Of a DNA stretch of 64,000 nucleotides, positions 17,516 through 25,744 are shown one piece after another. Source of the stretch: Rathayibacter sp. SW19 (GTDB lineage Bacteria > Actinomycetota > Actinomycetes > Actinomycetales > Microbacteriaceae); contig NZ_CP133020.1 in NCBI RefSeq assembly GCF_030866825.1, positions 558,001-622,000 of the forward strand, given 5' to 3'. Position 1 is the stretch's first letter, and each line of letters starts with the position of its first letter. Made by a program: the position numbers and the translations under genes. The notes beneath the pieces are model-generated. The model was given only the letters and a program-made list of their open reading frames with translations. It was not told where the DNA came from and did no database searches.

Positions 17516-18131
17516 GCGCGGCGGCCATCCGCTTGGCGCGTTGCGGGGCTTGAAGGTCGCCTTCCGTCGCCGAAACGAGTGCGCCCTTCAACAGCAGGTG
17601 GAATGAGCTGGCGAACTCCGCGGGTTCACGGAGGTCGGCGCGCTCGGCAAGGGTCTCGACCATCGTGCGCGTCTTAGCGAGGTACTGGATGCTCGCCTGT
17701 CCCAAAGGGTGGTTTGGGCCCATCTCCAAGAGCACTTTGATGAACGATCCAGCCTGAAAGTCATCTCGTCGCAGCCAGTTGTCGAACACCTCGAAAACGG
17801 CCAGCAGCTGCTCCGTTGGGGTTGTACAAGCCTTGACCGCTTCGGACCGCGTGAACTCGGTTGTCCAGTGCGCGTCGTGGCGTTCCAGGAATGCAAGCCC
17901 CAGTGCCTCCTTCGACGGGAAGTGATGGTAGAACGTGGCCTTGGCCACCCCGGAGCGTCTGATCAGCTCGTCCACGCCGACGTTCTGGATACCGCGTCGG
18001 GCGAAGAGTTCGTACGCAGTGCTGAGGATGCGTTCACGCGGCTCGACACGTGGAGTTTCACGTTTGGCATCCACGCGATGCACCCCTGCTTCCCCCGACG
18101 GAACGGTTCCGTTCGCGTTGACCCTGATCAT
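17493..18131 (-). CDS. TetR/AcrR family transcriptional regulator
   Basis: 212 aa. The helix-turn-helix is ERILSTAYELFARRGIQNVG followed by DELIRRSGVAKATFYHHFPSKEAL. The C-terminal ligand domain is all-helical and gives no ligand clue. A -10-like TATGAT is eight bases before the ATG, and cctgatcat is repeated with period 13 at the start codon (18123-18131, 18136-18144), a possible autoregulatory site. The gene faces away from a TTGACG/TATAAA promoter with an ACAGA-N4-TCTGT palindrome, its likely target. Confidence 0.9.
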   Translation of the reverse strand: MIRVNANGTVPSGEAGVHRVDAKRETPRVEPRERILSTAYELFARRGIQNVGVDELIRRSGVAKATFYHHFPSKEALGLAFLERHDAHWTTEFTRSEAVKACTTPTEQLLAVFEVFDNWLRRDDFQAGSFIKVLLEMGPNHPLGQASIQYLAKTRTMVETLAERADLREPAEFASSFHLLLKGALVSATEGDLQAPQRAKRMAAALIADHRK

Positions 18132-18206
18132 CGAACCTGATCATAGTGTGTCGCCGTGCGCCGCAACTGGTTTTGCCCCCGCAGCCTGTGAGCTAGGCCC
18201 GAGCCC

Positions 18207-18236
18207 TTGACGAACAGATCAGTCTGTCTGTATAAA
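18207..18236 (+). promoter_or_regulatory. Rightward promoter with a TetR-type operator
   Basis: TTGACG (18207-18212), 18-bp spacer, TATAAA (18231-18236). The spacer holds the palindrome acagatcagtctgt (18214-18227), five-base arms about a 4-bp centre, so a bound TetR dimer would block the promoter. The next 150 bp contain no clear gene but carry the repeat ttaaaaggaacga twice (near 18245 and 18367). Confidence 0.65.
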
Positions 18237-18386
18237 GGAAGGAATTAAAAGGAACGACGAAGGCGTCTGTCAGATTCCATGTTTGCTGTCGAGGAGCCTA
18301 AACTTCGGCATATTTCCGGCCTTTAATCTCACGGCGGCCTCAGCGAGTCTCAATCGCCGCCCGTCTTTAAAAGGAACGAGTAGAGC

Positions 18387-18452
18387 GTGTTCGAGCCCGA
18401 CCCGTCTGGTCAGTTGCGCGCTCTGCGCATGGCGACAGGCGAGCCGAAGTGA
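18387..18452 (+). CDS. Possible 21-codon ORF
   Basis: GTG at 18387 follows AAAAGGAACGA at reasonable spacing; the frame (VFEPDPSGQLRALRM...) ends in TGA overlapping the GTG of the next ORF (GTGA, 18449-18452). It could be a coupled leader or a relic of a lost TetR target gene. Weakly supported. Confidence 0.25.
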   Translation: MFEPDPSGQLRALRMATGEPK

Positions 18453-18751
18453 GGCAGAGGGCTAGGCACGATGGCAACGGGTCTGCGAGAAGAGTCACCG
18501 TGCCCTTGCGGATGACGGATGCTCATGGCGTGGCGAGGACGATCCGGCCGACGGTGATCTACCTGGGTGGCGTCGACTACGAGATCCGGGTAGGCGACCG
18601 AGTGATCGGATTCATCCATCGCGCCGGGCACACGTTTGTGGCGTTGGCCGGTGCCCGGTTGGATCGCGCGGTGGAATGTGGGCAATCCCTGGTCTGGGAC
18701 ACAGCCGCAGCGTGCCTGGTCACTGCCGCGGGCGCGCCGTCGCAGCCGTAA
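18449..18751 (+). CDS. Uncharacterised small protein
   Basis: Up to 100 aa from GTG 18449; starts near 18500 or 18512 are equally possible because no strong ribosome site is seen. The core (TVIYLGGVDYEIRVGDRVIG, FIHRAGHTFVALAGARLDRA, CGQSLVWDTAAACLV) looks like a compact beta-rich domain of real coding composition. No family is recognised. It is the first substantial ORF after the TetR-controlled promoter and may be that regulator's target. Confidence 0.5.
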   Translation: MRQRARHDGNGSARRVTVPLRMTDAHGVARTIRPTVIYLGGVDYEIRVGDRVIGFIHRAGHTFVALAGARLDRAVECGQSLVWDTAAACLVTAAGAPSQP

Positions 18752-18818
18752 GCAGACTTGAAGAATTACCACGTGAAACACGACATCTGAAGCACAACGA
18801 GGAAAGGAGATGGTCGGC

Positions 18819-18962
18819 ATGATGGGCTTCGTTGAAGAACACGGCGACCACTTCGAGGTGATGCACCCGGAAGACGGACTGCGCTGGGTGTCATTACCGA
18901 CGCTCGCTCAGGCCGTCAACCACGTGATCCATGGCATCGCCGCCCACACCCAAGACCGGTAA
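18819..18962 (+). CDS. Small acidic protein, 47 aa
   Basis: The ATG at 18819 is chosen for AAAGGAG nine bases upstream. The sequence includes FVEEHGDHFEVMHPEDGLRW and VSLPTLAQAVNHVIHGI, a short sheet followed by a helix. It is too short for most gene finders. No family is recognised. The preceding and following genes point the same way, so the three may form one transcript. Confidence 0.55.
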   Translation: MMGFVEEHGDHFEVMHPEDGLRWVSLPTLAQAVNHVIHGIAAHTQDR

Positions 18963-19055
18963 CACAGCTGAGTTCGGCACGAACCGCCTCCTGCAGGCAC
19001 AATCCGGCACCCGCGACCGGGGCCCGGCGCGAATTGACAGAAAGGACCGATGGTC

Positions 19056-19355
19056 ATGGCAATCGACTACGACGTGCGACGCACCGGTGAAGAGGAGGAA
19101 GATGCGAAAACCGTCAATGCCGCGAAGAATCGTCGTTCACCGGCCGACGGGCAGTTCCTTGAACTCGATGACGCCGACGAGATCGTCGGCATCCAACTGC
19201 TCAGCACGGACCTGTCGGGCGCGGAGGTGGAGGTTGTGATCGTGCCCGTGCAGGCTGATGAGTTCACCTGTGTGAGTTGCTTCCTCGTGAAACATCGCTC
19301 ACAGATTGATCACACGGAACAACTCGGGTCGACCTGCCTGGACTGCGCCGCCTGA
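19056..19355 (+). CDS. DUF4193 family protein (Cys-X2-Cys metal-binding type)
   Basis: 99 aa. The second of two close ATGs (19056) is preferred because GAAAGGA is well spaced from it. The N-terminus is acidic (YDVRRTGEEEEDAK). The C-terminus has the family signature ADEFTCVSCFLVKHRSQIDH and ends CLDCAA; the paired CxxC motifs can make a zinc site. DUF4193 proteins are conserved across actinobacteria with no established function. Confidence 0.85.
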   Translation: MAIDYDVRRTGEEEEDAKTVNAAKNRRSPADGQFLELDDADEIVGIQLLSTDLSGAEVEVVIVPVQADEFTCVSCFLVKHRSQIDHTEQLGSTCLDCAA

Positions 19356-19417
19356 GGTCAGCACGCTGCGGTGCCGACGGATAGGCTGACAGCCACAACT
19401 GACTACAAGGACATTCG

Positions 19418-20941
19418 ATGCCGTTCACGCCGCACATGCTCATTCCCGACAGCTTTCAGTTGGGGCCATCGCACGTCCTCACTCCGACGATCAATCGAGT
19501 CGACACGCCGGGCGCGGGGACGGATGCCCTCGGTTACGCCGTTCCCGATTCCGGGCCCGTTCCCGAGGTCATCGGCCTGGACCGCGAAGCGCTCAGGGCC
19601 GTCGGGTTCACGGGTAAGGTCGGCCAGGCGCTCGCGCTGCCCCACGAGAACGCGCCGGTGCTGATCGCCGTCGGAATCGGCGCGGCAGGCGCGCTCACGG
19701 CCGCAACACTGCGTGACGCAGCTGCGGCGTTGGCACGCGCGGCCAAGAACGAGCGGCACCTTGCGACCGACCTCGTTGCCGCAGCGATGGAAGCGGCGGC
19801 GCTCGATGCGCAGGTGGCGGCATCCGTCGTGGTCGAAGGTGTGCTGCTGGCCCGCTACCGCTATGACGAGCTCAAGACCAAGGCGGAAACCGTCCCGCTC
19901 GAAACGCTGGAGTTGCTTGGAATCGGCCGTACCGAGAATGAGCCTGTCGCATCCGGAGCCAGCCGAGGGCTCACGCTGGCGCGAGCGGGCATGCTTGCCC
20001 GCGATCTCGCATCCGCACCGCCTGCGTACTTGACCGCGACGAATTTTGCGGACTTCGCGCTCGACGTCGGCGCACAAACGGGCCTGGAGGTGACCGTTTT
20101 CGACAAGGCACAGCTGATCGAACTCGGCTGCGGCGGGCTTCTCGGAGTGAACGCCGGCAGTGTCGAGGAGCCACGGATGATCCAGCTGCGCTACCGGCCG
20201 GTCGGCCCGGCGACCGGGAATCTCGCGTTGGTCGGCAAGGGCATCACCTATGACGCGGGCGGCCTCGCACTCAAGCCCAACAACGCGATGCACGCGGCGA
20301 TGAAGATGGACATGTCGGGCGCCGGCGCTGTCTTCGCCGCCATGACGGCGCTCGCCGAGCTCGGCTGCACCAATACGGTCACCGGTTACCTGATGTGCAC
20401 GGACAACCTGCCCTCCGGCAGCGCGATCGCTCTCGGCGACGTGCTGCGTATCCACGGCGGCACGACCGTCGAGGTGAAGAATCCGGATGCCGAGGGTCGC
20501 CTGGTGATGGCGGATGCGATTGTGCTCGCGAAAGAGGCGGGGGTTGACGCGATCGTAGACATCGCGACTCTCACCGGGGCTGCGATGTCCGCACTCGGAA
20601 CGATGATGGCACCGGTGTTCGGCAACGATCAATCGATTGTCGATCAGGTGCTGGCGGCGTCCGCTGTGACGGACGAGGCGCTCTGGCAGTTCCCGCTGGA
20701 ACGTCGGTACCGCGACCAATTGAACTCGGACATCGCCGACATCTCAAACCTCGGCGGGCCGTATGGCGGCTCGATCACCGCAGCGTTGTTCTTGGCGCAC
20801 TTCGTCGGCGAGACCCCGTGGGCGCACCTGGACATCTGCGGGCCGATGATGTCGGGTAAGGACAGCTCGTGGCGCTCGAAGGGCCCGACTGGCTTCGGCG
20901 CCCGTCTGCTGGCGGAGTTCGCGGTGGCGTTCCGCCCGTAG
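19418..20941 (+). CDS. pepA: Leucyl aminopeptidase, M17 family
   Basis: 507 aa, normal length for M17. The catalytic domain has KGITYDAGGLALKPNNAM, MKMDMSGAGAVFAAM and NPDAEGRLVMADAI, carrying the Lys/Asp/Glu residues that hold two metal ions. The C-terminus SSWRSKGPTGFGARLLAEF is typical. It removes N-terminal residues from peptides in the cytoplasm as a hexamer. A diverged 5' fragment of a paralogue lies about 2 kb upstream. A REP palindrome pair follows the stop and may end the transcript. Confidence 0.93.
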   Translation: MPFTPHMLIPDSFQLGPSHVLTPTINRVDTPGAGTDALGYAVPDSGPVPEVIGLDREALRAVGFTGKVGQALALPHENAPVLIAVGIGAAGALTAATLRDAAAALARAAKNERHLATDLVAAAMEAAALDAQVAASVVVEGVLLARYRYDELKTKAETVPLETLELLGIGRTENEPVASGASRGLTLARAGMLARDLASAPPAYLTATNFADFALDVGAQTGLEVTVFDKAQLIELGCGGLLGVNAGSVEEPRMIQLRYRPVGPATGNLALVGKGITYDAGGLALKPNNAMHAAMKMDMSGAGAVFAAMTALAELGCTNTVTGYLMCTDNLPSGSAIALGDVLRIHGGTTVEVKNPDAEGRLVMADAIVLAKEAGVDAIVDIATLTGAAMSALGTMMAPVFGNDQSIVDQVLAASAVTDEALWQFPLERRYRDQLNSDIADISNLGGPYGGSITAALFLAHFVGETPWAHLDICGPMMSGKDSSWRSKGPTGFGARLLAEFAVAFRP

Positions 20942-20973
20942 TTCATCGCCGCCAGTCGAGTAGCCCTGTCGTT

Positions 20974-21045
20974 GGTCGAGTGGCGAAGCGTATCGGGACC
21001 CGGCAACGAGGTCTCGATACGCTCGCTAGCGCTCACTACTCGACC
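20974..21045. repeat. REP palindrome pair
   Basis: ggtcgagtggcgaagcg...atcgggacc is followed by its inverted partner ggtctcgatacgctcgctag...ctactcgacc. It sits between pepA and a decayed convergent gene. Same family as the copies at 30249, 55564, 57012 and 62788. Confidence 0.8.
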
Positions 21046-21055
21046 ACCGACGGGG

Positions 21056-21505
21056 TTAGCCCTGTGGGATCGCCCCGAGCGTCACGGTCGTCGTTTTGTC
21101 TGCCCCGTCGCGCACGTAACCGACCGTGATGGGGTCGCCGGCCTTCTTCGTCAGCGTGACCGCCGTGAGCACGTCGGCGCGTGTGGCCGATCGCCCGTCG
21201 ATCGTCGTAATCACGTCATCCGCAACATGCGCGGCGTTGCACGATCCGCCGGCCCCGCCTGCTCACCCGCCGGCCCCGCCAGAACCGGATGGCCTCTGAG
21301 ACGCCGCCGAGATCGAGCCGACGCCGAATTCGCCGAGAAAGCCGGCGACCAGCGCGATGACGGCTGCGCCGACCGGGAGAGGCCAGGATCGGCGCCACCA
21401 CGGTTGCCCGGGTGCCGTGACAAAACGCGCGGGAGTCGAGCCCGGTGCTGGATCAGTCCTTTGCTGCTTGTCTCGAAGTTCGTACGGGTCCGAGCTGGAA
21501 GCCAC
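21056..21505 (-). pseudogene. Decayed HtrA-like (S1C/PDZ) protease gene
   Basis: From GTG 21505 the frame reads a cytoplasmic Pro/Arg-rich start (SSSDPYELRDKQQ), a membrane helix (WPLPVGAAVIALVAGFLGEF) and a Gly-rich linker, then TGA at 21263-21265. The same frame continues to 21056 with VADDVITTIDGRSATRADVL and DPITVGYVRDGADKTTTVTL, the second half of a PDZ domain. The whole protease domain and the first half of the PDZ are missing. The stop lies between GGAGG units, hinting at slippage or deletion there. Confidence 0.7.
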
Positions 21506-21669
21506 GAGACCGCGGCGACGTGTAATCGGCGGTAGTGCACAACGTTGTCCACTGATATCCACTTGGCCGGGGAGTTCGGCCTGCACGTGCGCATTCGCAC
21601 CGCTACTGTTGGGGTTACCAGCCGCGCTCAGGTCGTGAGCGCAGCATGACGCGAGCAAAGGAATCCGAC

Positions 21670-22059
21670 GTGGGAGCTTTTTGGGGCAACATCTGGAACG
21701 TCATCTGGCTTTTTTTCTGGGTCTTCGCCTTCCTCGCCTACCTGATGGCGCTGTTCAACGTCATCGGTGATCTGTTCCGCGACGGCAAGCTCAACGGTTG
21801 GTGGAAGGCACTGTGGATCATCTTCCTGATCTTCCTGCCGTTCCTCACCGTGCTGGTTTACCTGATCGCGCGCGGTCGCGGCATGGAGGAGCGCAAGGTC
21901 GCGCAGGTGCAGCAGGCGCAGGCGGCGGCGAACCAATACATTCGCGAGGTGGCCTCGACCAGCGCGACCGATGACATTGCGAAGGCCAAGGCATTGCTCG
22001 ATTCCGGTGCGATTGACGCCGACGAGTTCGCGAAGTTGAAGGCCAAGGCGCTCTCGTAG
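21670..22059 (+). CDS. PLDc_N / SHOCT membrane protein
   Basis: 129 aa from GTG 21670, which follows AAAGGA. Two hydrophobic helices (VIWLFFWVFAFLAYLMAL and ALWIIFLIFLPFLTVLVYLI) flank FRDGKLNGWWKALW, the phospholipase-D N-terminal (PLDc_N) pattern. A linker rich in Gln/Ala follows, and the end (DDIAKAKALLDSGAIDADEF) is a SHOCT domain, a short interaction motif. The function is unknown. It is two bases from the AI-2E gene. Confidence 0.85.
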   Translation: MGAFWGNIWNVIWLFFWVFAFLAYLMALFNVIGDLFRDGKLNGWWKALWIIFLIFLPFLTVLVYLIARGRGMEERKVAQVQQAQAAANQYIREVASTSATDDIAKAKALLDSGAIDADEFAKLKAKALS

Positions 22060-22061
22060 GA

Positions 22062-23219
22062 ATGAGAATCCCGCCTCAACTGCGGTCGCGAGGGCCGCGC
22101 GTGAGCCGGCCCGTGGCATCCGCCCGCAGGTGGCCGCGGTTGCGATCGCATCCGCCGACGGAAGTCAACGCCGGCTTGCGACGCCCGTTCGTGGTCGGCC
22201 TCGTCGTGACGCTTGGTGCGCTCGCCGCCATCGTGCTCGGCTTGATCGTGACGTCGCTCGCGACGATCCTCACCTATGTCGGGCTTGCACTGTTCATCGC
22301 CCTGGGGCTTGATCCAATCGTTCGACGGATGCAGGCACACCGCATTTCGAGACCGCTCGCGGTGGTCATCGTGTTCGTCGTGATCCTCATCATCGTCGTC
22401 GCCGGGCTGATCTTTTTCGTTCCGCCGTTGGTGCGCCAATTGGTCTCACTGATTGAGCTGGCCCCAACGGCGTTGCACGACATTGAGGACCAAGTGTGGT
22501 TCGTCACGCTCAACAACAATCTCGGCGAGACGATCGACCTCAACGTGATCGCGGACTGGATTCGCACCGCGGCGCAGGACCCCAAGGTCTGGGCGGCGGC
22601 GACCGGCGGGCTGCTCAAATTCGGCGCGGGCTTGATCGGTGGCAGCGTCGGAGGCGTCACCGTGCTGATCCTCAGCATCTTCTTTCTTGCATCGTTGCCG
22701 TCGATGAAGCAGGGTGTCTACGCACTGGTCGCCCGGCGTTCACGCCCCGGCTTCATTGACCTCTCCGAACAGATCTTCGTCAGCATCGGCGGTTACCTCA
22801 ACGGGATGGTGCTGCTCGCCGCGATCAACGCCGCCCTCGGGTTTATTGCGATGCTCATCTTTGGTGTTCCGTTTGCTGGGCTTCTGGCGATCATTGTGTT
22901 TCTACTCGCGTTGATCCCGTTGGTCGGCTCGATCTTGGCCACGATCCTCGTGACGATCGTGGCGCTGTTCAACTCGCCGACGACCGCCATCGAGATCGCC
23001 GTCTATTACTTGATCTACATGCAGGTTGAGGCATATGTTCTGACGCCTCGGATCATGAACAAGGCAGTCGACGTTCCAGGTTCGCTCGTGGTGATCGGCG
23101 CGCTCGCCGGCGGCACGCTCCTGGGCATGCTCGGAGCACTCGTCGCCATCCCGGTGACCGCGGCGATCTTGCTGATCATCAAGAAGGTTGTGATTCCGCG
23201 CCAGGAGCGGGCGTCGTAA
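22062..23219 (+). CDS. AI-2E family membrane transporter
   Basis: 385 aa with about eight membrane helices. Family features: VGLALFIALGLDPIVRRMQ, IFFVPPLVRQLVSL, YLNGMVLLAAINAALGFIAM and the C-terminal VEAYVLTPRIMNKAVDVPG. Members export or import small molecules, AI-2 in a few cases and Na+/H+ exchange in others, so the name is not evidence of quorum sensing. The basic N-terminus (about 35 residues) may be over-long; a GTG near 22100 is an alternative start. Confidence 0.88.
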   Translation: MRIPPQLRSRGPRVSRPVASARRWPRLRSHPPTEVNAGLRRPFVVGLVVTLGALAAIVLGLIVTSLATILTYVGLALFIALGLDPIVRRMQAHRISRPLAVVIVFVVILIIVVAGLIFFVPPLVRQLVSLIELAPTALHDIEDQVWFVTLNNNLGETIDLNVIADWIRTAAQDPKVWAAATGGLLKFGAGLIGGSVGGVTVLILSIFFLASLPSMKQGVYALVARRSRPGFIDLSEQIFVSIGGYLNGMVLLAAINAALGFIAMLIFGVPFAGLLAIIVFLLALIPLVGSILATILVTIVALFNSPTTAIEIAVYYLIYMQVEAYVLTPRIMNKAVDVPGSLVVIGALAGGTLLGMLGALVAIPVTAAILLIIKKVVIPRQERAS

Positions 23220-23260
23220 TTCGTCGACCGCTTTGATCTGCGTGCGGCCGTCCTGTGGGT

Positions 23261-23305
23261 GATTGTCGCGTGGTCGATTGTCGCGTGGTCGATTGTCGTG
23301 CGGGC
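23261..23305. repeat. 15-bp tandem repeat, three copies
   Basis: gattgtcgcgtggtc occurs twice identical and once altered (gattgtcgtgcgggc), starting 42 bp after the AI-2E stop. A TTGACA near 23347 may be the -35 of the permease promoter that follows. Confidence 0.85.
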
Positions 23306-23428
23306 GACTTTCCTGCGGCGAGATTCAAATGTCTAACATCAGGCCATTGACACATGAACCTCTCAGGGTCCAGACTCTCCTCAGCATCATCAGGTGCCAC
23401 CACATCTCCCCGATAGGTACGCAAACCA

Positions 23429-24979
23429 ATGACTGAAGAAGCGACAACGAAGTCGAGAGCTCAGCAATCCGCCGAGGCGGATGCCGCGGATCTCGCGAAA
23501 CTCGGCTACAAACAAGAACTCCATCGCGGCATGTCCGGATTCTCGAACTTCGCCGTTTCATTTTCGATCATCTCGATCCTGGCCGGCTGTATCACGTCGT
23601 ACTCGATTGCGCTGAAGTCCGGCGGACCGGCAGCCATCAACATCGGCTGGCCCTTGGTCGGTGTCTTTGTGCTCTTCGTCGCACTGGCGATGGCAGAGGT
23701 CTGTTCGAAGTATCCGACCGCAGGCGGCCTGTACTTCTGGGCCGGGCGCCTCGCGAAGAAGAACAAGCGGCAATGGGCCTGGTTCGTCGGCTGGTTCAAC
23801 TTCCTCGGCGAGGTGGCTGTCACGGCGGCCATCGACTTCGGCGCAGCGACAACGATGATGGCCTTTGCTGCACTGACCTTCGGCGTCACGCCGACCGCCG
23901 CGAACACGTTCATTCTGTTCATCGTGATCATCGTCATCCACGGTGCGTTGAACACGTTCGGGGTCAAGCTGGTCAGCTGGCTGTGCAACCTGTCTGCCTG
24001 GTGGCACATCGTGGGTGTGCTGATCATCGTCGGCGCGCTGTGGATCATTCCGACCAGCCACCAATCGTTCGACTGGACGATGACCGCATGGCACAACGAA
24101 ACCGGTTTCTCGTTCGGGCCGTATGTGTTCCTGATGGGTCTCCTGATGGCGCAGTACACCTACACCGGCTACGACGCATCCGCTCACGTGGCGGAAGAGA
24201 CCAAGAATGCATCGCGATCGGCGCCCAAGGGCATCGTGATGAGCGTCGTGATCTCGATCATCGGTGGCTGGATCCTGCTGTTCTCGATCACCGCGGCGAT
24301 TCAGGATGGCACGCAGGCCGGTCTGACGAAGCTGGCAGCGACATCCACTGGTCTTCCGCCCGCACAGATCTTCCTCGACGCGCTCAACAACCCGACGATG
24401 GCGAAGTTCCTGCTCTTCATCGTCTGCGGTGCCCAGTTCTTCTGTGGAATGGCATCCGTCACGGCGAACTCGCGAATGAGTTTCGCGTTCTCGCGAGACA
24501 ACGCCATCCCGGGCTCGCGGTTGTGGAAAAAGGTCAACCCGCGCACCGGCACGCCGACCAACTCGATCTGGCTGTGCGTCGTGCTCTCGATCATCCTGAC
24601 CGTTCCGGCGCTCTTCAACACGACGGCCTACCTCGCGGTGACCTCTATTGCGGTCATCGGTCTGTACATCGCCTACGTGACCCCGGTGTTCCTGAGGCGG
24701 CTCAACAAGAACTTCGAGCCCGGCCCCTGGCACCTCGGCAAATGGAGCGGCATCATCGGCTGGATCGCCGTGGTCTGGGTCGTGATCATCTGCATCCTGT
24801 TCGTCCTGCCTCCGGTGGCCCCGATCACGGTCGACACCTTCAACTACTCACCGATCGCCGTGGTCTTCGTTGCGATCTTCGCCATCGTGATGTGGTACGC
24901 GAGAGGGCGCAAGCACTTCATGACACGGGATGAAGCTGCCGAGCTGACGATCCCGGTCGACAAACTGCTCGAGCAGTAG
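23429..24979 (+). CDS. APC-superfamily amino acid/amine permease
   Basis: 516 aa with twelve membrane spans. The N-terminal LHRGMSGFSNFAVSFSIISI and GGPAAINIGWPLVG, AMAEVCSKYPTAGGLYFWAG are typical of the ACT (amino acid/choline/GABA) branch, and YTYTGYDASAHVAEETKNAS is the conserved loop after TM6. The gene leads a cluster for gamma-glutamylation of an amine, so it probably imports that amine. The next gene starts 14 bp downstream. Confidence 0.9.
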   Translation: MTEEATTKSRAQQSAEADAADLAKLGYKQELHRGMSGFSNFAVSFSIISILAGCITSYSIALKSGGPAAINIGWPLVGVFVLFVALAMAEVCSKYPTAGGLYFWAGRLAKKNKRQWAWFVGWFNFLGEVAVTAAIDFGAATTMMAFAALTFGVTPTAANTFILFIVIIVIHGALNTFGVKLVSWLCNLSAWWHIVGVLIIVGALWIIPTSHQSFDWTMTAWHNETGFSFGPYVFLMGLLMAQYTYTGYDASAHVAEETKNASRSAPKGIVMSVVISIIGGWILLFSITAAIQDGTQAGLTKLAATSTGLPPAQIFLDALNNPTMAKFLLFIVCGAQFFCGMASVTANSRMSFAFSRDNAIPGSRLWKKVNPRTGTPTNSIWLCVVLSIILTVPALFNTTAYLAVTSIAVIGLYIAYVTPVFLRRLNKNFEPGPWHLGKWSGIIGWIAVVWVVIICILFVLPPVAPITVDTFNYSPIAVVFVAIFAIVMWYARGRKHFMTRDEAAELTIPVDKLLEQ

Positions 24980-24993
24980 TCGGAGCGCTCACG

Positions 24994-25743
24994 ATGTCTG
25001 AAACACTCACGGTGGCAACACCGTTGGTCGACACTGTTTTGCAACCCGTGCGCGGGCATATGGCCTTCGAGTCCTGTGTCGAACAGCTCGGTTCTGCAAT
25101 TCAGCTCGGGGTGTTTCGGGCAGGCAGCAAGCTGCCGAATGAGCGGGATCTGTCAGAACGGTTGAACGTTTCCCGGGCCACGCTCCGAGAAGCGATCAGC
25201 GCACTTCGCGCCGCCGGCTTCGTGTCGACGACGCGCGGCCGTGGGGGAGGAACAGTGGTCGAGCCGTTGGAGAACGCTCGACCGCTGGACCCCGCACTCA
25301 GCGACCCAACACAGGGCCGTGACCGGCAGACCGAGATGAACGATATTCTCGTGTTCCGCGCAGTAGTCGAGCCGGGCGCATGCTATCAAGCAGCCATTCG
25401 CCCGGTCGACGCGGCGGGCCGCGACCTGCTCACGAAGTGCCTGCAGGAATTCGACGGGGTCGAGTCGCCGGCCGCCTATCGACAGGCGGATGCGCGACTG
25501 CATTTGGCAATCGCATCCGCCTGTGGTTCCACGGAACTGTCCAACGCGTGCAGCACCGTGCAGACCAAGGTGCACCAATACCTGGCCGAGATTCCGTTCC
25601 TGCGGGCCAACATCACCGGCTCGGATGAACAACACCGCACCATTGTCGCCGCCATCCTCGATGGCGACGGCGACACGGCGCGACTCGTGATGGAAGAACA
25701 CTGCGACGCAACTGCGGCGCTTTTGAAGGGATTGCTGAAATAA
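24994..25743 (+). CDS. FadR-type GntR family regulator
   Basis: 249 aa. The winged helix is AIQLGVFRAGSKLPNERDLS with ERLNVSRATLREAISALRAA and GFVSTTRGRGGGTVV. The C-terminal FCD domain has Asp/His positions typical of metal and ligand binding (DILVFRAVVEPGACYQAA, ADARLHLAIASACGS, EQHRTIVAAILDGD). It lies inside the amine catabolic operon and is likely its local repressor. The stop is one base from the ligase gene. Confidence 0.92.
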   Translation: MSETLTVATPLVDTVLQPVRGHMAFESCVEQLGSAIQLGVFRAGSKLPNERDLSERLNVSRATLREAISALRAAGFVSTTRGRGGGTVVEPLENARPLDPALSDPTQGRDRQTEMNDILVFRAVVEPGACYQAAIRPVDAAGRDLLTKCLQEFDGVESPAAYRQADARLHLAIASACGSTELSNACSTVQTKVHQYLAEIPFLRANITGSDEQHRTIVAAILDGDGDTARLVMEEHCDATAALLKGLLK

Positions 25744-25744
25744 C

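Noticed and set aside
18283..18465. 60-codon frame after the TetR operator
   Set aside because: No ribosome site and unlikely composition; probably chance.
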